Shown here piece by piece: positions 52,760 to 62,868 of a DNA stretch of 64,000 nucleotides. Under the pieces are notes generated by a model, which saw only the letters and a program-made list of their open reading frames with translations, did not search any database and was not told the origin of the DNA. The position numbers and the translations under genes are program-made. The stretch lies in assembly GCF_001435575.1 (NCBI RefSeq), contig NZ_AZEA01000002.1, forward strand, positions 1 to 64,000. The letters run 5' to 3'. Origin of the DNA: Lentilactobacillus sunkii DSM 19904. Lineage in GTDB: Bacteria > Bacillota > Bacilli > Lactobacillales > Lactobacillaceae. How positions within the stretch are numbered: the stretch's first letter is position 1; the number at the start of each line of letters is the position of its first letter.

Positions 52760-54274
52760 TTGAAACGAAAAGTTACTTGGCGCAACATAGTTGGTTATGG
52801 TGCCGCCGATTTATTCGGAAACGGTGCGATGTCCGTTGCTTCTACTTGGATCCTGTTCTTCTATACAGCATTTGGTGGTTTGTCACCAGTCCTTGCCGGA
52901 ACGATTTTAGCCATCGCCCGTGTTGCCGATTCATTTATCAGTCCACTGATGGGCTACATGACCGATCACTTTGGTGCCACTAAGCTTGGTCGCAAATTTG
53001 GTCGTCGTCGATTCTTCTTGCTTATTGCTATTCCATTGATGTTCTTATACATTATCATTTGGGTAGCTCACATGGGATTCTGGTACTACCTTGCAACATA
53101 CCTATTAATGGAAGCCTTTACAGCCTTGGTTATGATCCCTTATGAAACTTTGGCTGCTGAAATGACCGATAGTTATGACATGAAGTCGAAATTATCAAGT
53201 TCCCGTATGTTATGGTCAGCACTGGCAACCTTCCTGGCATCATGGTTACCTGGCCGAGTATTTGCCGTTATGGGTAAGAACAACCCTAATGCATTCTTAA
53301 CTGTTGGTATCATTCTTGCCGTTGTATTCTGCTTGGCAATTGGATTAACTTACTTCTCAACCTTTGAACGTGAAACTTCAGGTTCACCTGAAGAAATTGC
53401 TTCAATCGTTAATGAAAGTGCTGCAAAGACAGGCAATCCACTTCTTGCCCTTTGGAACATGATCAAAGACATGGGTTCAGTATTTAGAATCAAGTCTTAC
53501 GCATTGCATTTAGCTATTTATCTTTGCTCATTCACCGCTCGTGATATTATCGGTGCTACTTACGTCTTCTACATCGTGTACGCAATGAAGAGCAACCCTA
53601 CAGAAGCATCAAACATTTTGACCTTTGGATCAATCATTGGTATTCCATGTAACTTGGTATGGCCAAAAATTATGAGTAAACTTGGACCTTCCAAGTTACT
53701 TCGAATCATGTACCTTATGATGTTCTTCACCGTTGCCTGCTACGCTGCCCTCTTCTACGGCCAAGCTGCAGGAACAAGTTGGGGAATCATGGCCCTCTAT
53801 GCATTACAGGTTACTTGGGGCGTTTCAAACTCCGGTACCGGTTATGTTCCTTGGACTGTTTATACCTTTATTCCTGATGTTGATGAAATCGTTACGAAAC
53901 AACGTCGTGAAGGTGTCTTTGCTGGTATCATGACCTTCGCCCGTAAGACAACTTCAGCTCTTGCACCATTCTTAACTGGTATCGTTCTTTCCGCATTTGG
54001 ATTCAGCGAAACTGCTAAGACTCAAAGTGCAACTGCTATGAATGGTTTGATTATCTGGATGGTTCTTGGTTCAGGTGTCATGCTTCTTGCAGCCCACGTT
54101 ATCACTTACTTCTTCCACTTGGATCGTCAGCATCATGGTATCCTCCGTGCTGAAATCGATCGACTTAAAGCCGGTGGCAAGATGTCAGATGTTGATCCTG
54201 AAACAAAGAAAGTTGTTGAAAGCTTGACTGGATTCAAGTACGAACAACTTTGGGGTCACAATAATATCGTTTAA
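52760..54274 (+). CDS. GPH family sugar/glycoside:cation symporter
   Basis: 504 residues, 12 spans. RADSFISPLMGYMTDHF-type motif near the N-terminus (ARVADSFISPLMG) and GRKFGRRRFF after span 2 are typical of glycoside-pentoside-hexuronide symporters. The start is TTG 52760 with AAGGAGG 8 nt upstream; the ORF is open further upstream to 52709 without a ribosome binding site. Given uidA 7.6 kb away, a glucuronide or pentoside is possible, but the substrate is unknown. cre sites upstream. Confidence 0.87.
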   Translation: MKRKVTWRNIVGYGAADLFGNGAMSVASTWILFFYTAFGGLSPVLAGTILAIARVADSFISPLMGYMTDHFGATKLGRKFGRRRFFLLIAIPLMFLYIIIWVAHMGFWYYLATYLLMEAFTALVMIPYETLAAEMTDSYDMKSKLSSSRMLWSALATFLASWLPGRVFAVMGKNNPNAFLTVGIILAVVFCLAIGLTYFSTFERETSGSPEEIASIVNESAAKTGNPLLALWNMIKDMGSVFRIKSYALHLAIYLCSFTARDIIGATYVFYIVYAMKSNPTEASNILTFGSIIGIPCNLVWPKIMSKLGPSKLLRIMYLMMFFTVACYAALFYGQAAGTSWGIMALYALQVTWGVSNSGTGYVPWTVYTFIPDVDEIVTKQRREGVFAGIMTFARKTTSALAPFLTGIVLSAFGFSETAKTQSATAMNGLIIWMVLGSGVMLLAAHVITYFFHLDRQHHGILRAEIDRLKAGGKMSDVDPETKKVVESLTGFKYEQLWGHNNIV

Positions 54275-54318
54275 TAATTAACCACTACCAATGGACTAGT
54301 TATTATCGACGAAACTCA

Positions 54319-54360
54319 AATGGGAACCGACGAATTGCTTGATTCGTAGGTTCCCATTTT
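54319..54360 (+). terminator. Terminator after the GPH gene
   Basis: AAATGGGAACC-ACGAAT / ATTCGT-GGTTCCCATTT stem, then TTCATG. Confidence 0.85.
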
Positions 54361-54543
54361 CATGTCCTGAAGATTTGGACGCACTACAGTCGTTTGTAAC
54401 GCCTTTTGTACTGCTGATGAATTTGGCATCGTGGAGTGTTCTTTGGGGCGTTATATCGCAATTATCAAAGTCCTGTAACTGTGGTCCCCAATTCCACAAG
54501 CGATGATAGATCAACCACGCCTTCTTCAGAGCCCCGAAACTAA
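54361..54543. other. Unexplained intergenic segment
   Basis: 183 nt between two terminators. It can be read on the minus strand as an open frame (54296-54514) without a ribosome binding site or recognisable motif. It does not start at a stop codon and lacks the ends of the palindromic repeats. I cannot say what it is; a degraded repeat or gene relic is possible. Confidence 0.3.
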
Positions 54544-54579
54544 AAAGCAGGAAATCATCTTTCGACGACCTCCTGCTTT
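54544..54579 (-). terminator. Terminator of the araC-like gene
   Basis: AAAGCAGGA...TCCTGCTTT stem with TTTTTAG behind it on the minus strand. Confidence 0.8.
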
Positions 54580-54598
54580 CCTGTGTGTAATTAATGAT

Positions 54599-55453
54599 TT
54601 ATTGGGAACGGATATTTCGATATTTATCAGGTGTTATGTTGAATCGTTTCTTAAACGCTCTGATAAACCCGCTGCTATTGTTGTAACCAACTCTTTCACT
54701 GATTGCATCAATACTGTCATCCGTTGACTTCAACAGCTTTTTAGCTTGAAACAGCCTGTACGAAATCAGGTACTCGTACGGTGTTACACCAGTAATGTCT
54801 CTAAATACTTTTATCAGATAAAATTTGGATAAATTTGCTGCCTGACTGATGTCATCAATTGAAATATCCTCGCTATAATGTTGATGAATATAGTCCAACA
54901 CCCGATCGCTGTAACTGTCATTTACTGGAGTTGCTTCCCGATGCATCTTTCGTGAAATCAGCTTCATATAAATGCCATCCAATAAAGCGCTGTTGATCAA
55001 ATCATTTTCTTTGAGAGGTTTTTCAAGGTTGTCGACAATCTGCTTAAGGTCCTTGGCAACAGGGTTGTCCGATCCCAGTTCAATCGGGCGAAATGGCTCT
55101 TCAATGAGTTGCTTATTAAATCCATCCCCATAACTGGATAAAAAGTTCAGCCAGGTGAACTGCCAGGTTTTGGAAGATGCTGATGCATAGCTTTGAGGAA
55201 TTTGCGGATCCAAAATAACCAACGAACCTTTTTTTAATGAATATTCCCGATTCTGATACGTCAATTTGCCAACACCCGAAACAGTATACATCATGCTAAA
55301 GAATGAATGGCCGGCTCGATTGGTATAAAAAGTGGGATTTGCAAAAAATTCACCCGCTTCCACCACCAGAAATGGAACTGACTTCATATCATCATAATTT
55401 TGGTTGGTATACCAAAGAGACTGCTTTTGAATATCCAATTTATAATTTAACAT
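54599..55453 (-). CDS. AraC family regulator (cupin sensor)
   Basis: 284 residues from ATG 55453 (GAGGTGCAGC upstream). N-terminal cupin-like AraC_binding domain (FFSMMYTVSGVGKLTYQNREY, KKGSLVILDPQIPQSY) and C-terminal double HTH (DISIDDISQAANLSKFYLIKVF, SIDAISERVGYNNSSGFIRAF). Such regulators sense sugars. It converges on the GPH gene and may control it. Confidence 0.9.
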   Translation of the reverse strand: MLNYKLDIQKQSLWYTNQNYDDMKSVPFLVVEAGEFFANPTFYTNRAGHSFFSMMYTVSGVGKLTYQNREYSLKKGSLVILDPQIPQSYASASSKTWQFTWLNFLSSYGDGFNKQLIEEPFRPIELGSDNPVAKDLKQIVDNLEKPLKENDLINSALLDGIYMKLISRKMHREATPVNDSYSDRVLDYIHQHYSEDISIDDISQAANLSKFYLIKVFRDITGVTPYEYLISYRLFQAKKLLKSTDDSIDAISERVGYNNSSGFIRAFKKRFNITPDKYRNIRSQ

Positions 55454-55614
55454 GCTGCACCTCACAAGGAATTAGAATGAGCTCATGAAATCCTCAAAAA
55501 GAGAAGAACAGTGTATTTTCTCTTCCAATATTCAGATCTACAATTAATCATACATTGTACCCGTTGTTAATCCAAGAGCTTATGCGGTTGTATAATACGC
55601 AAATATTCAAAAAA

Positions 55615-55642
55615 AGCGTGTTGCCATCAACGGCAACACGCT
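55615..55642 (-). terminator. Terminator of the 126-aa gene
   Basis: AGCGTGTTGCC/GGCAACACGCT 11-bp stem, TTTTTTT on the minus strand. Confidence 0.9.
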
Positions 55643-55685
55643 ATCAATCCTTAGACAACACGAAGTTATTTTTCTAATCTATCCG

Positions 55686-56066
55686 TTACTTCTTTGAGTC
55701 ATCCTTCGAATCATTATTAGCGCTTGGAATTCCAGCAACTGTCTGGAATACGTCAGCTAATGTCTGACTTTGATCGGCAAACTTTTTGTGCAAAATCAAC
55801 TTACGAAAATCTTCAATCGAGATAACTTCCTTTTGCTTGAAAGGAAGGGGTAAGTTTGACTCGCCGCCGGTTGCTTGAACGCCGGTTACAAGAGTAATGA
55901 TGATCCCTTTATGACTGTCCAGACGAACCGTGTAATGTTCATAATATGAAGGAATATCATACGAACCGGTCAGTTCTTCATGATCCTTAAAATAATTAGT
56001 GATATAGTCTCTGAATTCAGATTCAGATTTTAATGCTTCTTTCCAAGCATTGTTATCTTCTGCCAT
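55686..56066 (-). CDS. Hypothetical protein (126 aa)
   Basis: Soluble, acidic, no signal peptide. N-terminal helix-rich part (EFRDYITNYFKDHEEL), then VRLDSHKGIIITLVTGVQATGG, Ser/Asp/Lys tail. Some resemblance in composition to small heat- or stress-related lactobacillar proteins, but no family is recognised. AGAAAGGAGC lies before ATG and a strong terminator follows, so it is a real single-gene unit. Confidence 0.65.
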   Translation of the reverse strand: MAEDNNAWKEALKSESEFRDYITNYFKDHEELTGSYDIPSYYEHYTVRLDSHKGIIITLVTGVQATGGESNLPLPFKQKEVISIEDFRKLILHKKFADQSQTLADVFQTVAGIPSANNDSKDDSKK

Positions 56067-56257
56067 AGTAAAGCTCCTTTCTGTTTAGTAAAATAAACTT
56101 TTCCAAAAAAATCAGACAAAACTCTCTTTTGATTAACCACTACCATCTATATAATGGTCTTAAAAGTAAGCGCTGTCAATACTTATGTTGCTGAATTCTT
56201 TAATCAATGCAACTTTTTTCGTTCAGATTTTCAGTCGACAAAATGAGTGCAAAAGAA

Positions 56258-56290
56258 AAACAGTCATTTCCATGGTAATAATGACTGTTT
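56258..56290 (-). terminator. Terminator of the sucrose-operon lacI gene
   Basis: AAACAGTCATT/AATGACTGTTT stem, then TTCTTTTGC on the minus strand. Confidence 0.8.
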
Positions 56291-56360
56291 GAATGCGGTA
56301 AATAGATAAATATTATATTTTTTAGTAAATCATGAAAACCTTTAAAGTGAAAAATCCCAG

Positions 56361-57347
56361 TTAGTTCCTCAGTGAGTCCCTCTGCAGTAACTTAATCGGC
56401 AATACATAATTATCCAACAACTGATCTTCATTTTTTTGAAGTCGATTAAACAAAATGCGGACCAGCAAATCGGCAATGTCACTAACCGGCTGAACGATCG
56501 TACTCAATTCAGGATGATATTCTTGAACATAATTTGAGCCATCATATCCAATCACCTGAACATCTTCCGGCACCCGCATCCCCAATTTCTTCGCTTCTTG
56601 GATACATAACAGCGCCGTTTGATCGTCAGTACAAAAGACGCCATCAGGCTGATAGGCACCAAGCTTTTCTCTCAGTGTTGCCCGGCGGATGGTCGGCGTC
56701 GCATTAAACGGAAATTCAACCACGCTAACAGGCAGTTGATGGGCTTTGGCGATTTCCTCAAATCCGGTTATCCGACTATTGTTGGGGGCCCGTTTTTCCA
56801 AGCTCCCTGATACTAGCATCAACTTCTTGGACCCCTTTTCAATCATTGTCCGAGCAGCTAACTCTCCGCCGGCTTGGTTGTCGCTACTAACAGTGGGAAT
56901 TTTGTTTTGGAAATACCGATCATAGGAAACAATTGGTAGCCCTGACATTTTGTACTCCTTGATCCCCTCATTATGGGAACCGGTGATAATCCCATCCACC
57001 TGATTCGCCATCAGCATTTTCAGATACTGTTGTTCTTTTTCGGGATTGTCCATACTGTTACAGATAATCGCCTTATATCCGTGACTAAACAGATTATTTT
57101 CGATTTCTTCAACAACTTGGGCAATTAATGGATTCTCCAAGCTGGCAAAGATCAAACCAACTAATTTAAACTGCTTTCCTTGAAGCACGCGGGCCGCCAA
57201 GCTGGGCTGGTAATTGAGCTGCTGCATTGCCGAAAACACTTTTTCTTTGGTCTCTGCCGATAGGTACCCCCGCTCATTAATCACTCGGGAAACAGTTGTC
57301 ACAGAAACCCCGGCCAACTTTGCCACGTCAGCTAATTTGGGTTGCAT
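56361..57347 (-). CDS. LacI family repressor of the sucrose phosphorylase operon
   Basis: 328 residues. HTH LADVAKLAGVSVTTVSRVIN, hinge LNYQPSLAARVLQG, sugar-binding domain with GLIFASLENPLIAQVVEEIE and VIGYDGSNYVQ. The pattern is that of ScrR-type regulators. Divergent from the alpha-glucosidase/sucrose phosphorylase/GPH operon with an operator over the -35 box, so it most likely represses that operon. Confidence 0.9.
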   Translation of the reverse strand: MQPKLADVAKLAGVSVTTVSRVINERGYLSAETKEKVFSAMQQLNYQPSLAARVLQGKQFKLVGLIFASLENPLIAQVVEEIENNLFSHGYKAIICNSMDNPEKEQQYLKMLMANQVDGIITGSHNEGIKEYKMSGLPIVSYDRYFQNKIPTVSSDNQAGGELAARTMIEKGSKKLMLVSGSLEKRAPNNSRITGFEEIAKAHQLPVSVVEFPFNATPTIRRATLREKLGAYQPDGVFCTDDQTALLCIQEAKKLGMRVPEDVQVIGYDGSNYVQEYHPELSTIVQPVSDIADLLVRILFNRLQKNEDQLLDNYVLPIKLLQRDSLRN

Positions 57348-57417
57348 CGGATCACCTTCTTATCGCGTTTTATTAGTATCAGTATAGCATATCAGAAAAA
57401 TTCTTTATGTTATTTTA

Positions 57418-57457
57418 TGTCAAACGATTGACATATTGTGATGTAAGCGTGTATCAT
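57418..57457 (+). promoter_or_regulatory. LacI operator and promoter of the sucrose operon
   Basis: TGTCAAACGATTGACA (57418-57433) is a near-perfect dyad with central CG; its right half is the -35 TTGACA (57428-57433), 18 nt before TATCAT (57452-57457). Repressor binding would block the -35 box. A TGTAAGCG half-cre lies in the spacer. Confidence 0.75.
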
Positions 57458-57501
57458 GTGTTTTGTGAAAGGGGTTTCAAAAATCATGAGAGGTGAGCAA
57501 A

Positions 57502-59163
57502 TTGATTAATAATCAACAGAATCCAGCCTGGTGGAAGAACGCAGTTGGCTATCAAATCTATCCTAAAAGCTTTTATGACAGTAACAATGATGGCATTGGC
57601 GATCTTCAGGGAATTATTCAAAAGATTCCATATATCAAGTCACTGGGCGTCAACTTTGTTTGGCTGTCACCGTTCTTTGCTTCTCCAAACATCGATAACG
57701 GTTATGACGTATCAGACTACCAAGATATTGACCCACAATATGGCACGCTGGATGACACATTTGAGATGATCAGAAAATTCCATGAAAATGACATTCGTGT
57801 CGTCTTCGATCTGGTCATCAACCACACCTCGGATCAACATCACTGGTTCAAAGAGGCTCAGAAATCAGTCGATAACCCCTACCATGATTTCTATATCTGG
57901 CAAAAGCCAAAAAATGGCAGGGAGCCCAATAATTGGGTATCACTATTCGGGGGCTCGGCCTGGGAATATAATCCGGCAACCGATGAATATTACTACCATC
58001 TTTTTGCCAAGCAGCCTGACCTCAACTGGGAAAATCCCAAGGTTCATGATGCCGTTTCACAGATTATTGATTGGTGGACTAAACATGGCGTTGACGGCTT
58101 CCGATTGGATGCCATCTCCCACTTAAAGAAAAATCAGTCCTTTAGTGACGTGACTGACCAAGAGGCTGCCATGAATAACGTTCCCGGCATCGATAAATTC
58201 CTGAGCGAACTCAGCGATGACTTCAAACGTAACCATTTGATGACCGTTGGTGAAGCCGGTGGCGTACCCGTCACCCGAGCACAGCAATGGGTTGATTCCA
58301 AAGATGGTTACTTCGATATGATCTTCCAATTCGACCACGTCAGCTTCTGGGAAAAGTTCGCGGTGGGTAAAGTCGATGTCGCCATGCTGCGAAAGGCGTT
58401 AACCAATTGGCAAAACGGCTTGGAAGGCATTGGCTGGAACGCCCTATTCCTTGAAAATCATGATTTACCAAGGGCCGTTTCGTACTTTGGCAATGACCGG
58501 GACATGCGCCGGCAAAGTGCCACCGCCCTTGCCATGATGTACTTCTTAATGAAGGGGACCCCATTTATCTATCAAGGTCAGGAGTTGGGCATGACCAACG
58601 TTGACTTTGACAGCATCGATGAATATCGCGACCTTGATTCCAGACGTTTCTATCAAGAAGAGTTGGCTAAGGGAGCTACCAAAGCAGAAACTTTATTTAA
58701 GCTCCGAAGCAAGAGTCGGGATAATGCCCGCACCCCAATGCAATGGACTTCAGCGGGTGGTTTCAGCAACCACGAACCTTGGATTGAAATGAACCCGAAC
58801 CACAAGATGATTAACGTTCAAGACGAAAAGCAGAATTCTCAATCGGTCATGAACTTTTACAAAAAGTTGACCGAGCTTCGACTGACAGACCCGATTCTTC
58901 TAAACGGCAAGTATCATCTAATCGATACACATGACCATCAAACGTATGTATATACGCGAGAGTCCGGCAGTACCGGCTATATGATCATCACGAATCTCAG
59001 TGATGAACCAGCCGGTTATCATGTCCCAATCGAGTATCAAAACCTCAAATTAATTTTAACCAATCAACCAGACCTCCAAGACACAAGAGCCATGAAGCTT
59101 CAGCCATGGTCAGCCTATTTATACAAATACGAAAGGACAACCTCCCATGAAATTAACGAATAA
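57502..59163 (+). CDS. GH13 alpha-glucosidase (oligo-1,6-glucosidase/sucrose-active type)
   Basis: 553 residues. Catalytic Asp203 in GFRLDAISH, Glu251 in TVGEAGG, Asp321 in [17 protein letters not shown] also present. GH13_31. TTG 57502 has AGAGGTG 6 nt upstream; the in-frame GTG at 57493 overlaps that site. It overlaps the next gene by 17 nt. Related to the 26923 enzyme but with different neighbours; here isomaltose-type disaccharides or sucrose are likely substrates (inference). Confidence 0.9.
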   Translation: MINNQQNPAWWKNAVGYQIYPKSFYDSNNDGIGDLQGIIQKIPYIKSLGVNFVWLSPFFASPNIDNGYDVSDYQDIDPQYGTLDDTFEMIRKFHENDIRVVFDLVINHTSDQHHWFKEAQKSVDNPYHDFYIWQKPKNGREPNNWVSLFGGSAWEYNPATDEYYYHLFAKQPDLNWENPKVHDAVSQIIDWWTKHGVDGFRLDAISHLKKNQSFSDVTDQEAAMNNVPGIDKFLSELSDDFKRNHLMTVGEAGGVPVTRAQQWVDSKDGYFDMIFQFDHVSFWEKFAVGKVDVAMLRKALTNWQNGLEGIGWNALFLENHDLPRAVSYFGNDRDMRRQSATALAMMYFLMKGTPFIYQGQELGMTNVDFDSIDEYRDLDSRRFYQEELAKGATKAETLFKLRSKSRDNARTPMQWTSAGGFSNHEPWIEMNPNHKMINVQDEKQNSQSVMNFYKKLTELRLTDPILLNGKYHLIDTHDHQTYVYTRESGSTGYMIITNLSDEPAGYHVPIEYQNLKLILTNQPDLQDTRAMKLQPWSAYLYKYERTTSHEINE

Positions 59164-60625
59164 AGCAATGCTTATCACTTACCCCGACAGTTTGGGGAAC
59201 AACCTCAAAGACCTCCAGAAGGTATTACAAACCCACCTTGATGGTGTCGTTGGTGGTGTTCATTTACTTCCATTCTTCCCATCATCCGGTGACCGCGGCT
59301 TTGCCCCAATGGATTACACCAAAGTTGACGAAAAATTTGGTAACTGGGACGATGTTAAAAAATTATCTGAATCCTACTACCTGATGTTTGACTTCATGGT
59401 CAACCATATTTCCAAGCAATCAAAATACTTTAAAGACTTCCAGCAAAATCACAATGAATCAGCCTACCGCGATCTGTTCATTCACTGGGATGAATTTTGG
59501 CCAAAAGGTCGTCCAACCCAAGAAGACATTGACTTGATTTATAAACGCAAGCCAAAAGCGCCGGTTCAAACAGTCAAATTTGCTGACGGACAAAAAGAAG
59601 AGGTCTGGAACACCTTTGGCGAAGATCAGATTGATATGGATGTCACCAAAGAAGTGACCAAGAAGTTCATTAAAAATACCCTGAACTTTTTAATCGACCA
59701 CGGTGCCTCAATTATTCGATTGGACGCTTTTGCCTACGCCGTTAAAAAATTAGGCACCAATGATTTCTTCGTAGAACCTGAGATTTGGGATCTGCTCAAA
59801 GAGATCAGTGGGATCACGGAACCTCGTGATACAACCCTGTTGCCTGAAATCCACGAGAATTATCATATCGTTCGAAAGATTACCGACCATGACTACTTCA
59901 GCTACGACTTTGCTTTACCAATCGTGACCCTGTACAGTCTATATTCAGGTAAGGCCGATCGTTTGGCCAAATGGTTGAAGAGCAGCCCTATGAAGCAATT
60001 CACCACCCTGGATACCCATGATGGCATCGGCGTTGTGGATGCCAAAGACATTTTGACCGATGACGAGCTTGACTACACCAAAGCAGAAATGTACAAGGTC
60101 GGCGCCAACGTCAAAAAGGTTTACTCCAGCACCGCTTACCACAATTTAGACGTCTATCAAATCAACACAACTTACTACTCTGCACTTGGTGATAACGACC
60201 AGGCCTATCTGATGGCAAGAGCCATTCAAGTATTTGCTCCTGGGATTCCCCAAATCTACTACGTTGGTTTATTAGCCGGTAAAAATGATTTGGACCTATT
60301 GGAAAAGACCAAAGAAGGTCGAAACATCAATCGTCATTACTATTCAATGGATGAAATCGATCAAGAAACCCAACGCCCAGTTGTAAAAGCACTCTTTGAT
60401 CTCTTAAAGTTCAGAAATAAGAGTCAGGCATTTGATCTTAACGGTTCAATTGATGTTCAGCAGCCTAGCGACAATGAAATTGTTGTTACCAGACAATCAG
60501 CAGATGGTAAAGTTGCAGCAACCCTTTCTGCCAATCTGAAAACTCAACAGTTCACAATTACCGAGACGACTTCTGACGGTCAAACCAACGAAGTGTTAAC
60601 CAGTAATTTAGCAATCGTTAAATAA
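59147..60625 (+). CDS. gtfA: Sucrose phosphorylase (GH13_18)
   Basis: 492 residues. N-terminus [16 protein letters not shown] and [19 protein letters not shown] are diagnostic for sucrose phosphorylases; nucleophile Asp193 (IRLDAFAYA), acid/base Glu234 (LPEIHENYH) and stabiliser Asp292 ([10 protein letters not shown]). It splits sucrose with phosphate into glucose-1-phosphate and fructose, saving ATP. Sucrose-6'-phosphate or glucosylglycerol-type specificity cannot be excluded. GAAAGGACAACC precedes ATG. Confidence 0.93.
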   Translation: MKLTNKAMLITYPDSLGNNLKDLQKVLQTHLDGVVGGVHLLPFFPSSGDRGFAPMDYTKVDEKFGNWDDVKKLSESYYLMFDFMVNHISKQSKYFKDFQQNHNESAYRDLFIHWDEFWPKGRPTQEDIDLIYKRKPKAPVQTVKFADGQKEEVWNTFGEDQIDMDVTKEVTKKFIKNTLNFLIDHGASIIRLDAFAYAVKKLGTNDFFVEPEIWDLLKEISGITEPRDTTLLPEIHENYHIVRKITDHDYFSYDFALPIVTLYSLYSGKADRLAKWLKSSPMKQFTTLDTHDGIGVVDAKDILTDDELDYTKAEMYKVGANVKKVYSSTAYHNLDVYQINTTYYSALGDNDQAYLMARAIQVFAPGIPQIYYVGLLAGKNDLDLLEKTKEGRNINRHYYSMDEIDQETQRPVVKALFDLLKFRNKSQAFDLNGSIDVQQPSDNEIVVTRQSADGKVAATLSANLKTQQFTITETTSDGQTNEVLTSNLAIVK

Positions 60626-60654
60626 GCTGCACAAATATGAAAAGAGGATTAAAA

Positions 60655-62040
60655 ATGAAAATGACACAAACATTGCCTGCGGGTTCCGACGCCGTTACAA
60701 ATACGGAAAATATTACCAACAAAGAACGACTCAGCTATGGTGCTTCCGACTTTGCCTGCAACATTGCCAACGGAATGGTTGGAACCTACCTGATGTATTA
60801 CTACACCGATGTCTTCGGCTTAGCTGCCGGCGCAATCGGAACCCTGTTCTTTATTGCCAGAATCGTTGATGCTGTCTCTGGTCCAACTTGGGGAATCATG
60901 ATTGATAGAACCCATACCCGTTGGGGAAAGAGCCGACCGTTCTTCTTATGGTTCTCCATCCCCTACGCCATCTTCTTTATCTTGGCATTCTCCTCGGTTC
61001 CACTTGGACCGTTGGGAAAGCTGGTCTGGGCATACGTGACCTACATTGCAATTGATATTTTATATTTGGGAATCAATATTCCCATTACGTCAATGCTGCC
61101 CAGCATCACTGCCTATCCACAAGAACGGGTCCGATTCAGTACAGTGCGTCAAGTATTGGCCACAACTGGTGCGACTCTGATCTCAATCATGGTTTTGCCG
61201 GCTGTATCCTTCCTTGGCCAAGGCAATGATAAGAAGGGATTCTTCATCACTGCTGTCCTGGTCTCAATTGTGACCGCATTCTTACTGCTGTTAACATTTA
61301 AAAATACCCGTGAACGTGTCCATCCCGCCCATCAAGAGAAACTTTCTCTCAAAGAATCCGCTCGAGCCCTCAAAGGCAACTGGCCTTGGATGATCATTTC
61401 CTTGATGTATTTCTTCTTCTGGATTGGAATGCAAACCAAACTCCAAGTCACGGTTTACTTCTTCAAGTACAACATGCACAACGCCGATTTGGCCTCATTC
61501 ATGCTTGGTCTACAAGCGTTGTCACTGGTTGTCATCGTCTTTACACCGTTCCTGACGCGCCACTTCGGTAAAAAGGGCACCATGGTCATCGGCCTTGGTC
61601 TCTGTGTCATTAGCCAGCTGGTCCTGGGTGTCGGTGCCAAAATGATGAACGTACCAATCTTGGCCGGTGCTACGATCCTCGGCTACTTTGGAAATGGCTT
61701 CTTTGCCGGCCTGCTCCCCGTTATGTTAGCCGACACCGTTGATTACGGTGAGTGGAAGAACGGGGTCCGAGCTGAAGGACTTGTTACTTCATTCTCCGGA
61801 ATTGCTTCCAACCTCGGAATGGGAATGGGTGGTGTTGTCACCGGGTTCCTGCTGAGTATGAACGGCTATGTTGCCAACCATGCTCAAACTCCTCAAGCAT
61901 TGAACGCAATTGAAATGAACTTCGTTTGGGTCCCATTCATCGGCTTTGGTATCGGGTTAATCCTGATGTACTTCTACAAGTTCGATAAAATGCAGCCCAA
62001 GATTGAAGCAGACTTGAAAGCCCGCCATCAAGCCGCATAA
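60655..62040 (+). CDS. GPH family disaccharide:cation symporter
   Basis: 461 residues, 12 spans; ARIVDAVSGPTWGIMIDRT and RWGKSRPFFLW motifs of GPH symporters. ATG 60655 follows AGAGG by 7 nt; the ATG at 60637 lies before that site. As the third gene of the sucrose phosphorylase operon it probably imports sucrose or another glucoside unphosphorylated, which the phosphorylase requires. No IIA-type regulatory tail is present. Confidence 0.88.
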   Translation: MKMTQTLPAGSDAVTNTENITNKERLSYGASDFACNIANGMVGTYLMYYYTDVFGLAAGAIGTLFFIARIVDAVSGPTWGIMIDRTHTRWGKSRPFFLWFSIPYAIFFILAFSSVPLGPLGKLVWAYVTYIAIDILYLGINIPITSMLPSITAYPQERVRFSTVRQVLATTGATLISIMVLPAVSFLGQGNDKKGFFITAVLVSIVTAFLLLLTFKNTRERVHPAHQEKLSLKESARALKGNWPWMIISLMYFFFWIGMQTKLQVTVYFFKYNMHNADLASFMLGLQALSLVVIVFTPFLTRHFGKKGTMVIGLGLCVISQLVLGVGAKMMNVPILAGATILGYFGNGFFAGLLPVMLADTVDYGEWKNGVRAEGLVTSFSGIASNLGMGMGGVVTGFLLSMNGYVANHAQTPQALNAIEMNFVWVPFIGFGIGLILMYFYKFDKMQPKIEADLKARHQAA

Positions 62041-62055
62041 AACCCATCTCATAAT

Positions 62056-62118
62056 AGGATTAAGCCAACCGGAAACTGCTATCAAATCAGTTTTTGGAGG
62101 CCTTAATCCTATTTTTTT
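62056..62118 (+). terminator. Terminator of the sucrose operon
   Basis: AGGATTAAG...CTTAATCCT with inner AACTG/CAGTT pairing, then TTTTTTT. Confidence 0.9.
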
Positions 62119-62128
62119 GATTTTTAAG

Positions 62129-62183
62129 TTGACAGATGTAAACTTCAGCGATAAGATAGAAACAGTTAAAGTTTACGGATGTA
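62129..62183 (+). promoter_or_regulatory. Copper operon promoter with two cop-box-like sites
   Basis: TTGACA (62129-62134), 17-nt spacer, TAAGAT (62152-62157). GACAGATGTA (62131-62140) overlaps the -35 box and TACGGATGTA (62174-62183) follows the -10 box; each differs by one base from the CopY consensus TACANNTGTA. A CopY-type repressor is expected; its gene is not in the window. Confidence 0.7.
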
Positions 62184-62211
62184 GACTTAAAGAAGAAATG
62201 GAGATGGCGTT

Positions 62212-62580
62212 TTGAAATTAATTGTCTTAGTGATTGGCCTTGGAATTATCGGCTTTATTGGTTGGTGGTTCTTCGCTAAGCATCAAGTTGCTGAAGAAAG
62301 TGCCGCAGTTGCCGATGATCAACAAGTTGTCGACGTTGAGGTCAAAGGTGGGTATTCACCAGAAGTTGTTATCTTGAAAAAAGGTGTTCCCGCAATCCTC
62401 AACTTTACCCGTACGGATTCATCATCATGTTTGGATCGGGTTATATTTTCAGATTTTGGGATTAATCAAGAACTTCCCCAAAACGAAAAAGAGTCAATCC
62501 AAATCGATACCGACAAAGCTGGGGAATATGCCTGGCAATGCGGCATGGATATGTTCCACGGTAAATTAGTCATTAAATAA
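62212..62580 (+). CDS. Membrane-anchored cupredoxin-domain protein
   Basis: 122 residues. One N-terminal span (residues 3-20) puts the C-terminal domain outside. The domain follows a cupredoxin-like pattern: VVDVEVKGGYSPEVVILKKG strands, Cys in SSCLDRVIF, and CGMDMFHGKL with Cys, Met and His near the end, all plausible copper ligands. It starts with TTG after GGAG. First gene of the copper operon; 15 nt from the next start. Confidence 0.8.
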   Translation: MKLIVLVIGLGIIGFIGWWFFAKHQVAEESAAVADDQQVVDVEVKGGYSPEVVILKKGVPAILNFTRTDSSSCLDRVIFSDFGINQELPQNEKESIQIDTDKAGEYAWQCGMDMFHGKLVIK

Positions 62581-62595
62581 ATGGAGGAATTAATT

Positions 62596-62868
62596 ATGAG
62601 TGAAAACAAACAGACAGTTAATGTAACAGTTGCAGGCGGATACGAACCATCAGTCATTAAGTTGAAGAAAGGTATCCCTGCCGAAATTAACTTCAAGCGG
62701 ACAAACGATCAAGGATGTTTAGACGTTGTCCATTCCAATGAATTAGGCTTCTCAGAAAAGCTCCCCATCAACGTCACCAAAACCGTTCAGGTACCAACTG
62801 ACAAATCAGGTGAATTTGGCTTCAGCTGTGGCATGGACATGTTCAAAGGAAAAGTCGAGGTGGAATAA
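62596..62868 (+). CDS. Small soluble cupredoxin-domain protein
   Basis: 90 residues, no signal: [19 protein letters not shown], then QGCLDVVHS and [10 protein letters not shown]. It is clearly homologous to the C-terminal domain of the preceding gene and lacks the anchor, so it probably stays in the cytosol. GGAGGAATTAATT precedes ATG 62596. A copper chaperone handing ions to the ATPase is a reasonable inference. Confidence 0.8.
   Translation: MSENKQTVNVTVAGGYEPSVIKLKKGIPAEINFKRTNDQGCLDVVHSNELGFSEKLPINVTKTVQVPTDKSGEFGFSCGMDMFKGKVEVE

Noticed and set aside
54296-54514. 72-codon minus-strand ORF after the GPH gene
   Set aside because: No ribosome binding site, it runs through a terminator stem, and no motif was recognised; kept only as an unexplained segment.
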